Origin: an uncultured Campylobacter sp.
GTDB taxonomy: Bacteria; Campylobacterota; Campylobacteria; Campylobacterales; Campylobacteraceae
Assembly (NCBI GenBank): GCA_938041615.1
Contig: CALISV010000369.1
Coordinates: forward strand, 1-8,069
Length of the DNA stretch: 8,069 nucleotides
Direction of reading: 5' to 3'
A program made the position numbers and the translations under genes. The notes beneath the pieces were generated by a model, which was given only the letters and a program-made list of their open reading frames with translations, did no database searches and was not told the DNA's origin. Positions 1 to 8,069 of the stretch are shown here, piece by piece (position 1 is the first letter of the stretch; the number at the start of each line of letters is the position of its first letter).

Positions 1-54
1 AAATTTAAGATTGCGTCGTCTTGGCTCATAAAAAATTTAGGAGTGACTTTATAA
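1..54. other. Window edge: possible end of an unidentified neighbouring gene
   Basis: Two readings are possible and neither can be proved. On the + strand the frame beginning at base 1 is open for 17 codons and stops with TAA at 52-54, so it could be the C-terminus of an upstream gene. On the - strand an ATG at 29-27 opens a frame running out of the window and beginning MSQDDAIL, which would be a divergent gene; no convincing Shine-Dalgarno sequence precedes it. The stretch is too short to assign to a family. Confidence 0.2.
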
Positions 55-55
55 T
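50..55 (+). promoter_or_regulatory. -10 box (TATAAT) of the rhodanese gene
   Basis: A perfect TATAAT sits 58 bases before the ATG at 113 and follows a short T run. No -35 hexamer is evident, which is usual for Campylobacter sigma70 promoters. Transcription would start near 62, giving a leader of about 50 bases. If the + strand frame ending at 54 is a real gene, the box overlaps its stop codon. Confidence 0.5.
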
Positions 56-100
56 GACAAAATGTTTAAAATTCGGTGCTAATATTCGCGCCACAAAATT

Positions 101-107
101 TAAGGAG
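101..107 (+). promoter_or_regulatory. Ribosome binding site of the rhodanese gene
   Basis: TAAGGAG lies five bases upstream of the ATG at 113. It is a strong Shine-Dalgarno match and fixes the start of the exported rhodanese-domain protein. Confidence 0.8.
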
Positions 108-112
108 AAAAA

Positions 113-490
113 ATGAGAAAAATTTTACTTTTAGGAGCGGCTGCGGCGATGGCTTTTGCGGAAATTTCTACAGTTCAAGTTAGTCCCGAGGCGATCAAAA
201 ACTACGAGCAAATCGTTGATATCAGGACGCCTGCTGAATGGATGGAAACGGGCGTGATAAAGGGCGCAAAGACTATCACTTTTAACGCAACCGACAAAGA
301 AGGGTTTTTAAGCGAGCTTAAAGCCAATGTCGATCTAAAAAAACCGGTCGCACTCATATGCAGAAGTGGACGCAGAAGCGCTGCGGCGGCGATGATGATA
401 GATTCACCAGAACTAAATATAATAAATCTTGACGGCGGCATGGGTAGCCTCATAAATCAAGGCTACGAAACCGTGCCGTATCAAAAATAA
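113..490 (+). CDS. Exported single-domain rhodanese-like protein
   Basis: This 125-residue protein is a single rhodanese (sulfurtransferase) domain behind a signal peptide. Residues 1-16 are a short basic start (MRK), a hydrophobic Leu/Ala stretch and an AFA cleavage site before Glu17, so the mature protein should be periplasmic. The fold markers are VDIRTPAEW (35-43), the typical first rhodanese motif, and the active-site loop CRSGRRS (83-89) with Cys83 as the likely persulfide-carrying residue; LDGGM (106-110) is the usual C-terminal motif. The length fits a one-domain family member. It has its own -10 box, a strong ribosome binding site and a terminator about 95 bases downstream, so it appears monocistronic. 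Single-domain rhodaneses can carry sulfane sulfur, act on thiosulfate or polysulfide, or take part in redox defence; nothing here selects among these. The domain call is firm, the substrate unknown. Confidence 0.9.
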   Translation: MRKILLLGAAAAMAFAEISTVQVSPEAIKNYEQIVDIRTPAEWMETGVIKGAKTITFNATDKEGFLSELKANVDLKKPVALICRSGRRSAAAAMMIDSPELNIINLDGGMGSLINQGYETVPYQK

Positions 491-517
491 TCCGCGGTTT
501 TACTTTATAAATTTCGT

Positions 518-623
518 CCATCAGGCTTAAATTTACGCTAAATTTTAAGCTTGGCGGAGCTAATCTGTGCTCCACTCGCATGCAAGACGGCGGTAAATTT
601 TAAATTTGTCGCCGTCTTTTTTT
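518..623 (+). ncRNA. Candidate small RNA or structured 3' UTR with three hairpins
   Basis: A TATAAA at 506-511 could start a transcript near 518, and the Rho-independent terminator ends it near 623, giving about 106 nucleotides. Between them are an imperfect AT-rich stem (525-534 with 540-550, one bulged base at 543), a 5-bp GC-rich stem with an 8-base loop (556-560 with 569-573) and the terminator stem. This architecture is typical of bacterial small RNAs, but the same sequence would serve as the 3' UTR of the rhodanese mRNA. I recognise no known RNA family. The call rests on promoter-like and hairpin-like patterns only. Confidence 0.3.
584..623 (+). terminator. Rho-independent terminator downstream of the rhodanese gene
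   Basis: AAGACGGCG (584-592) pairs perfectly with CGCCGTCTT (610-618), and the RNA ends in a run of seven T (617-623). The inner AT-rich part (593-609) can extend the stem through two G-U and several A-U pairs. On the opposite strand the stem is followed by only two T residues, so it is directional and should not efficiently stop transcription arriving from the CinA-like gene. Confidence 0.85.
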
Positions 624-705
624 ACAAATTTAATAGAACAAAACGCATATGCTTTAAATTTTAGCGATCGCAAATTTGACAAATTTCATCAAATTTAACC
701 CAAAT

Positions 706-1803
706 TTACGCCAAAAATAGCCTAGGCTTTAGCTTTAGCAAGCAAACATACGCCGCCAGCGCGCTCTGCTCTCTTATATAATTGCGATCTCCGTTTAAAT
801 TTAGCCTCTCGATCATGCACTCGCCGTCTTTGGCGTAGGCTCCCACAAATACCGTCCCCACCGGCTTTGCCTCGCTGCCGCCGTCAGGCCCGGCGATACC
901 GCTGATAGCTAGCGAAAAGTCCGATTCGCTCGCCTTTAGCGCGCCTTTTAGCATCGCCATCACGCACTGCTCGCTCACCGCGCCGTAGGTTTGTAAAATC
1001 TCATCGCTAACGCCCAGCCAGTCGCGTTTCATCTCGTTTGCGTACGTCACTAGTGAGCCGTTAAACGCTGCCGAAACTCCGGCAAAGGCGCCAAATTTCG
1101 CCGCGGCAAGCCCAGCCGTACAAGACTCGGCAAATGTAAGCTTTAGTCCGCTTGCTATAAGCGTGCTCGCAACGTGGCGAAAAACATCCTCGCCCTCAAA
1201 AAATTTGCCCGAAAAGAGATTTTTCGCACCGTTTATAAAGCCGCTCGTTTGGCCGAATTTATTTGCTTCCACTCTGATTAGCGCCAAATTTGATAAAATT
1301 TGAGACGAATAAATTTGTACTTCGTAAGTTTTTGCCAGCGGTTCGAGCAGGATTTTCGCGCTCTCCTCGTCGATATCGACCAGATGAAAATAACCGAAAT
1401 CTCGCTGCGTTTTGATCTGTATGGTCGGCAATTTTTGATTCGCGTCAGCCTTTAGCAAATTTACGTAAGTTTGATTTAGTTTGATTAAAAATCCATCGTC
1501 ACTAAATTTTTCGGCTCTGCTGGGAGCTAGCATTTGCGGGGATTTTAGCTCCAAAATATCGCCGCTTAACGTAGCTAAAATTTTAGCCGCGACGGAGCAG
1601 TTTTGACTCGATGCGTAGATGCAAAGACTATCGGAGCGAGCGCAAAGATGCTCGATGATAAACGGCAGTTCCTTGTCGCTTTTACTAACGAATCTAAACT
1701 CGCCGAGCTCGCCGAAATGCCGCTTGTAAGCGCAAAAAATATAATCTAAAAAAGGCGCGTTTACGCCGATATCTTCGCCGATGATCAGTAGTGCGTTTTT
1801 CAA
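706..1803 (-). CDS. CinA/PncC-family protein with a divergent N-terminal half
   Basis: The C-terminal half (about residues 206-360) is a CinA C-terminal domain, the fold of nicotinamide mononucleotide deamidase PncC, which converts NMN to nicotinic acid mononucleotide in pyridine-nucleotide recycling. Visible family motifs are AESCTAG (225-231), GSLVTYANEMK (249-259) and SGIAGPDGGSEAKPVGTV (301-318). The Ser227, Tyr254 and Lys259 positions match conserved residues I recall from PncC. Residues 1-200 occupy the place of the MoCF-like domain of full-length CinA but lack its usual GxEL/TN signature, so this half is diverged or different. The start is TTG: no ATG is near, and AAAGGAG stands six bases upstream. 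At 365 residues it is shorter than typical two-domain CinA (about 410-420). It is transcribed divergently from ileS. The old name competence/damage-inducible protein does not by itself imply a role in transformation. Confidence 0.85.
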   Translation of the reverse strand: MKNALLIIGEDIGVNAPFLDYIFCAYKRHFGELGEFRFVSKSDKELPFIIEHLCARSDSLCIYASSQNCSVAAKILATLSGDILELKSPQMLAPSRAEKFSDDGFLIKLNQTYVNLLKADANQKLPTIQIKTQRDFGYFHLVDIDEESAKILLEPLAKTYEVQIYSSQILSNLALIRVEANKFGQTSGFINGAKNLFSGKFFEGEDVFRHVASTLIASGLKLTFAESCTAGLAAAKFGAFAGVSAAFNGSLVTYANEMKRDWLGVSDEILQTYGAVSEQCVMAMLKGALKASESDFSLAISGIAGPDGGSEAKPVGTVFVGAYAKDGECMIERLNLNGDRNYIREQSALAAYVCLLKLKPRLFLA

Positions 1804-1809
1804 TGTTTT

Positions 1810-1816
1810 CTCCTTT
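1810..1816 (-). promoter_or_regulatory. Ribosome binding site that supports a TTG start for the CinA-like gene
   Basis: Read on the - strand, AAAGGAG ends six bases before the TTG at 1803-1801. The strength and spacing of this site decide the start codon, since no in-frame ATG or GTG lies at the same position. Confidence 0.75.
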
Positions 1817-1829
1817 AAAAGCCGAAAAC

Positions 1830-1835
1830 ATCTTA
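1830..1835 (-). promoter_or_regulatory. Possible -10 box (TAAGAT) for the CinA-like gene
   Basis: TAAGAT on the - strand, preceded by an AT-rich stretch, would place the transcript start near 1824 and give a leader of about 20 bases. This is a pattern match with one deviation from TATAAT; another AT-rich candidate lies slightly further upstream. Confidence 0.35.
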
Positions 1836-1889
1836 CATAAATTTAGCTTAAAATAGCGTTTTTTCAGTAGCATTTAATCGCCGTTTGGA

Positions 1890-1895
1890 TAAAAT
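1890..1895 (+). promoter_or_regulatory. Probable -10 box (TAAAAT) of the ileS operon
   Basis: TAAAAT lies 29 bases before the ileS ATG, with a run of six T upstream (1859-1864), resembling the T-rich upstream element of Campylobacter sigma70 promoters. The leader would be about 20-25 bases, too short for a T-box or similar attenuator. A modest AAGG at 1914-1917 serves as ribosome binding site, seven bases before the start codon. Confidence 0.45.
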
Positions 1896-1924
1896 CTACC
1901 AATTTTTTACTTCAAGGCGAACCT

Positions 1925-4681
1925 ATGGATTACAAAGATACATTATTGCTTCCAAACACCGAATTTCCCATGCGCGGCAACCTGCCGGAAAACGAACCCA
2001 AACGCTTAAAATCGTGGTTTGAGGATAGAAAAATCTACGAAAAAATGAAAGCTAAAAGGCAAAAAGCCGCAAAAAGCTTCACTCTGCACGACGGCCCTCC
2101 ATACGCCAACGGCAACATCCACATCGGACACGCGCTAAACAAAACCCTAAAAGACATCATCTTAAAAACGCACTATTTCTTCGGCGAAAACGTGAGATTT
2201 ACGCCCGGCTGGGACTGCCACGGACTACCGATCGAGCAGCAAGTCGAGGTAAAACTGGGCGACAAGAAAAAAAGCCTCAGCAAAACGCAAATCCGCGAGC
2301 TTTGCCGCGAGCACGCCAGAGAGTTTATCGAGGTACAAAAGGAGAGCTTTAAACAGCTAGGCGTCGCTAGCGACTGGGACGACCCGTATCTGACGATGAA
2401 ATTTAAATTTGAAGCCGAAATTTACAAAACGCTTTGCAAAGTCGCCAAACGCGGGCTTTTAGTCGAGCGAAGCAAGCCGGTGTACTGGAGCTGGGCGGCC
2501 AGAAGCGCTCTAGCCGAAGCCGAGGTCGAGTACGAAGACAAGGAAGACTACAGCATCTACGTAGCCTTTAAGCTAGGCGAAGAAGCCGCCGCAAAAATCG
2601 GCGCAAAAGACGCTCGCGCGGTCATCTGGACGACTACGCCTTGGACGCTGCCGGCAAACCAAGCCATCTCGTTAAATCCAAATGAAATTTACGTTTTAAC
2701 GGCTGAAAATTTGATATTTGCCAAAGAGATGCTAAGCGAGCTAGAAAAAGAAGGTCTAACTAAGGGCGAAATTTTAAAAGAATTCGCCGCCGCTGAGCTT
2801 GAAAACCTGCACGCTATAAATCCGCTAAACGGTAGAAAATCGCTATTTATCCTAGGCGATCACGTCACGATGGACGGCGGTACGGGTCTAGTACATACCG
2901 CTCCCGGTCACGGCGAGGACGACTACCACGTGAGCCTAAAATACGGCATCGAAGTCATCATGCCCGTCGATGAAGGCGGTCTGTACGACGAGACGCTAAA
3001 GGCGAAAAAGTTATTTCCAGAGGACGTAGTAGACGAGCTAATCGGCATGCATATCTTTAAAGCCAACGAGAAAATTTTAGAGCTTCTAGGCTCAAATTTG
3101 CTAAAAGTTAGTAAATTCGTCCACTCGTATCCGTTTTGCTGGAGGACGCATAAGCCGGTTATCTACCGCGCTACAAAGCAGTGGTTTATCGCGATGGACG
3201 AGCCGAAAATCGAGGGCAAAACGCTGCGAGAAGTCGCGCTAAAAGAGCTTGAAAACGTCAAATTTTACCCTGCAAGCGGCGTAAAAAGGATAGGCTCGAT
3301 GATAGAAAATCGTCCCGACTGGTGCATCTCTCGCCAACGCGACTGGGGCGTGCCGATAGCGTTTTTTAGACTTAAGGATACCAAAGAGCCGATATTTGAC
3401 GATGAAATTTTAGATAACGTCGCAGCGATATTTGAGCAAAAAGGCGCGGACGCGTGGTGGGATAGCGAGATCAAGGATCTCTTGCCGGCAAACTGCAAAT
3501 ACGATCCGCAAAATTTAGAAAAAGTTATGGACATCCTAGATGTCTGGTTTGACAGCGGCTCGACGTGGGCTGCTGTGCTAAAAAGCGGCGACTACGATGC
3601 GGGCAGCTATCCTGCGGATATGTATCTAGAGGGTAGCGATCAGCACAGAGGCTGGTTCCAAAGCTCCCTACTGCTAAGCTGTGCCGCACAAGGACGAGCG
3701 CCGTATAGAAGCGTGCTCACGCATGGATTTACCGTCGATGAAAACGGTCAAAAGATGAGTAAGAGCAAAGGCAACGTCGTGGCTCCGGCGGACGTCGCTA
3801 AAACCTACGGCGTGGAAATTTTACGCCTTTGGGTTGCGCTTAGCGACTACTCCAGCGACCTAAAAATCAGCGAAAACATCCTAAAACAAGTAAGCGAGCA
3901 GTACCGAAAAATACGCAATACGATAAGATTTCTGCTAGCCAACGTAAACGATCTAGAGGATATCGAAACGTCAAATTTCAACATCCTAGACCGCTGGATA
4001 CTAAGCCGCGCGAAAAAAGTATTCGACGAGGCCGAAACGGCGTTTAGAAACTACGACTTTTCAAAGGGCTTTAGCCTGCTGATGAACTTCCTAAGCGCGG
4101 ATTTAAGCGGCATATATCTTGATATCTGCAAAGACCGCCTATACTGCGACTCTAAAGACAGCGATACTCGCCGCTCGGCTCAAAGCGCGATGGCACTAAT
4201 CACTAGAGCGCTCCTACCGCTCATCGCTCCGACACTCACGTACACCGTGGACGAGGCGATGGACTATGCGCCTAAGATCATAAAAAACGGCGCAACCGAC
4301 GCCTTTGATCTAGAGTATGCGCCGCTAGATTTTGAATTTAACGTAGACGACGAGCTGCTAGTAGCTAGCCGCGAGAAATTTTTCGAGCTAATCGACGTAC
4401 TCAAAAAAGACAAAAAGATAAAATCTACCCTCGAGCTCGTGCTACAAACCAGCTCAAATTTAATCCTGAGCGAGGACATAAACGAGATAAGCGACTGGTA
4501 TATGGTTAGCGACGTCCAAAGCCTAGACGGTAGCGACAGCCTGGCTGAATTTGACGTCGGAAACGATAAATTTAAACTCGTTTTATCGACGCGCCACAAA
4601 TGCCCGAGATGTTGGAAATTTACCGCCAAGCACGACGGAGAAACATGCCCAAGATGCGAAAAGGTACTAAAAAATGTCTGA
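1925..4681 (+). CDS. ileS: Isoleucine--tRNA ligase, bacterial type 1
   Basis: This cytoplasmic class I synthetase activates isoleucine with ATP and loads it on tRNA-Ile. At 918 residues it is close to the usual bacterial length (about 920-940). The N-terminal Rossmann domain carries HIGH at 66-69 within [13 protein letters not shown]. The CP1 editing domain, which hydrolyses mischarged Val-tRNA-Ile, shows WTTTPWTLP (235-243) and [16 protein letters not shown] (319-334), the latter with the Asp expected in the editing site. KMSKS is at 610-614, followed by the anticodon-binding helical domain. The C-terminus has a zinc knuckle, CPRC (893-896) and CPRC (908-911), which together with the motif set marks the common bacterial form rather than the eukaryote-like, mupirocin-insensitive form. 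It is the first gene of the operon, reads from the divergent promoter region, and overlaps the next small gene by 8 bases. Confidence 0.98.
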   Translation: MDYKDTLLLPNTEFPMRGNLPENEPKRLKSWFEDRKIYEKMKAKRQKAAKSFTLHDGPPYANGNIHIGHALNKTLKDIILKTHYFFGENVRFTPGWDCHGLPIEQQVEVKLGDKKKSLSKTQIRELCREHAREFIEVQKESFKQLGVASDWDDPYLTMKFKFEAEIYKTLCKVAKRGLLVERSKPVYWSWAARSALAEAEVEYEDKEDYSIYVAFKLGEEAAAKIGAKDARAVIWTTTPWTLPANQAISLNPNEIYVLTAENLIFAKEMLSELEKEGLTKGEILKEFAAAELENLHAINPLNGRKSLFILGDHVTMDGGTGLVHTAPGHGEDDYHVSLKYGIEVIMPVDEGGLYDETLKAKKLFPEDVVDELIGMHIFKANEKILELLGSNLLKVSKFVHSYPFCWRTHKPVIYRATKQWFIAMDEPKIEGKTLREVALKELENVKFYPASGVKRIGSMIENRPDWCISRQRDWGVPIAFFRLKDTKEPIFDDEILDNVAAIFEQKGADAWWDSEIKDLLPANCKYDPQNLEKVMDILDVWFDSGSTWAAVLKSGDYDAGSYPADMYLEGSDQHRGWFQSSLLLSCAAQGRAPYRSVLTHGFTVDENGQKMSKSKGNVVAPADVAKTYGVEILRLWVALSDYSSDLKISENILKQVSEQYRKIRNTIRFLLANVNDLEDIETSNFNILDRWILSRAKKVFDEAETAFRNYDFSKGFSLLMNFLSADLSGIYLDICKDRLYCDSKDSDTRRSAQSAMALITRALLPLIAPTLTYTVDEAMDYAPKIIKNGATDAFDLEYAPLDFEFNVDDELLVASREKFFELIDVLKKDKKIKSTLELVLQTSSNLILSEDINEISDWYMVSDVQSLDGSDSLAEFDVGNDKFKLVLSTRHKCPRCWKFTAKHDGETCPRCEKVLKNV

Positions 4682-4777
4682 GCCTATCTCCGCTTGGTTC
4701 GTCGCGGCGACCATCGCGGCCATCCTCGCGGTCACAGCCGCAGGTATCGTAGCGGTAATAAAATTTAAGGATAAAAA

Positions 4778-4781
<4 letters not shown>
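4674..4781 (+). CDS. 35-residue single-pass membrane microprotein, unknown function
   Basis: The frame begins with ATG inside the last codons of ileS (8-base overlap) and ends in an ATGA overlap with gatA, so it fills the gap between the two genes exactly. An AAAAGG at 4659-4664 lies nine bases upstream of the start. The product has a short acidic N-terminus (MSEPIS), one hydrophobic helix at about residues 7-29, and a basic tail KFKDKK; by the positive-inside rule the C-terminus faces the cytoplasm. Ala occurs at 7, 11, 15, 19, 23 and 27, a continuous small-xxx-small face suited to helix packing. I recall that C. jejuni also has a very small putative membrane protein between ileS and gatA (Cj1060c), which would support its being real, but this was not checked. 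No function is known to me. Its translation may also open the gatA ribosome binding site, which lies within its 3' end. Confidence 0.75.
4767..4771 (+). promoter_or_regulatory. Ribosome binding site of gatA inside the microprotein gene
   Basis: AAGGA lies six bases before the gatA ATG (4778) and within the last codons of the microprotein gene. Together with the ATGA stop/start overlap, this makes translational coupling between the two likely. Confidence 0.7.
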
Positions 4782-7588
<2,807 letters not shown>

Positions 7589-7589
<1 letters not shown>

Positions 7590-8069
7590 TGTTAGACCTG
7601 CAAACTAGAACTATTAAATTTAACGAGCCACTCTATCTTGAGAGTGGCCGTATGCTATCAAATTTCAAGCTTATTTACGAGACTTACGGCACGCTAAATG
7701 CTGATAAAAGCAACGTTATCGTGATCTGCCACGCCCTAACTGGCTCGCACCACGCTGCTGGCACATACGCAGGCGATGAGAAAGCTGGCTGGTGGGACGG
7801 ACTAATAGGCAGCAAAAAGGTGGTTGATACCGATAAATTTTACGTTATTTGCGTAAATATCCTAGGCTCGTGCTTTGGCTCGACCTCGCCGCTAAGCGTG
7901 GATCGAAGTAGCGGCAAAGAGTATAGGCTAAATTTCCCAGTCCTTGCCATAAGTGACGTTGTAAAGGCGCAAATGAGGTTATTTAGCGAGCTAGGCATCA
8001 CAAGGGCAAGAGCCGTGATAGGCGGCAGTCTTGGCGGTATGCAGGCACTTTGCTATGCTATCGAGTTTC
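7589..8069 (+). CDS. metX: Homoserine O-acetyltransferase, 5' part (cut by window end)
   Basis: The first 160 codons of an alpha/beta-hydrolase of the MetX family are present; the 3' end is outside the window. MetX acylates homoserine, usually with acetyl-CoA, to start methionine synthesis by sulfhydrylation or transsulfuration. Family motifs are IYETYGTLN (29-37), HALTGSHH (48-55) contributing to the oxyanion-hole region, GWWDGLIG (67-74), NILGSCFGSTSP (90-101) and the nucleophile elbow GGSLGGMQ (145-152) with Ser147. The start is GTG, sharing its first G with the TAG stop of guaB; this N-terminus aligns with the conserved LxSGxxL stretch, whereas the first ATG (7652) would remove it. No clear Shine-Dalgarno is seen, so translation may depend on ribosomes finishing guaB. 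Some family members are succinyltransferases, and the sequence seen does not settle the acyl donor. The missing Asp and His of the triad should follow downstream. Confidence 0.93.

Larger units (their letters stand above)
491..705. other. Non-coding, AT-rich convergent intergenic region
   Basis: The region separates the 3' ends of the rhodanese gene (+) and the CinA-like gene (-). I see no credible reading frame in it. It holds a TATAAA box at 506-511, an AT-rich imperfect hairpin (525-534 with 540-550), a short hairpin GGAGC/GCTCC (556-560 with 569-573), a strong rightward terminator, and eleven AAATTT hexamers beginning at 509, 529, 540, 595, 602, 626, 656, 672, 681, 691 and 702. No T-tract-bearing hairpin was found for leftward transcription out of the CinA-like gene. 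Confidence 0.75.

Noticed and set aside
202..453. Open frame on the - strand inside the rhodanese gene
   Set aside because: The + strand frame has a signal peptide, a strong ribosome binding site and the rhodanese active-site loop; the antisense frame has none of these features.
584..623. Terminator acting in both directions
   Set aside because: On the - strand the stem is followed by TTGCATGC rather than a T tract, so only rightward function is supported.
509..707. Repeated AAATTT hexamers as a CRISPR array or tandem repeat
   Set aside because: The units are only 6 bases, irregularly spaced, and there are no repeat-spacer units of 20-40 bases; AAATTT abundance is expected in this lineage.
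1840..1924. T-box or leader-peptide attenuator upstream of ileS
   Set aside because: The predicted leader is only about 20-25 bases, with no specifier loop, antiterminator or terminator hairpin.
3265..4629. Open frames on the - strand inside ileS (3265-3534 and 4264-4629)
   Set aside because: They lie wholly within a full-length, motif-complete ileS, have Ser-rich low-information translations, and show no ribosome binding site or family motif.

Overview
The window looks like a chromosomal segment of a Campylobacter of the rectus/showae/curvus/concisus type. This rests on the AAATTT-rich intergenic DNA, sigma70-type -10 boxes without a recognisable -35, and coding GC near one half in the lines I counted by hand. 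The gene order ileS - tiny membrane protein - gatA - guaB also matches what I remember of C. jejuni. The species call is inference; no database was searched.

Layout. Positions 1-112 hold the edge of an unresolved neighbour and the promoter and ribosome binding site of a small exported rhodanese-domain protein (113-490, +). Positions 491-705 are non-coding and contain a possible -10 box, three hairpins, a strong rightward Rho-independent terminator and many AAATTT hexamers. A CinA/PncC-family gene (706-1803, -) starts with TTG. A 121-bp divergent promoter region separates it from a tightly packed rightward operon: ileS (1925-4681), a 35-codon membrane microprotein gene (4674-4781), gatA (4778-6136), guaB (6141-7589) and the 5' part of metX (7589 to the window end). 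Every junction in the operon is an overlap or a 4-bp gap, so co-transcription and partial translational coupling are likely.

How the genes work together. IleS charges tRNA-Ile. GatA is the amidase subunit of the transamidosome that makes Gln-tRNA and/or Asn-tRNA. GuaB commits IMP to guanine nucleotides. MetX activates homoserine for methionine synthesis. The common theme is supply of charged tRNA, GTP and amino acids for growth. The microprotein has no assigned role. The CinA-like protein probably belongs to pyridine-nucleotide salvage. The rhodanese is predicted to be periplasmic and handles sulfur or redox chemistry of unknown substrate.

Most notable points: codon choice changes sharply inside guaB near codon 208 and stays changed into metX, suggesting a recombination junction or a chimeric assembly; the microprotein has a perfect every-fourth-residue alanine ridge along its membrane helix; and a candidate three-hairpin small RNA lies between the rhodanese gene and its terminator. 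I did not find a multi-gene novel defence or mobile system; the rest is ordinary housekeeping sequence.
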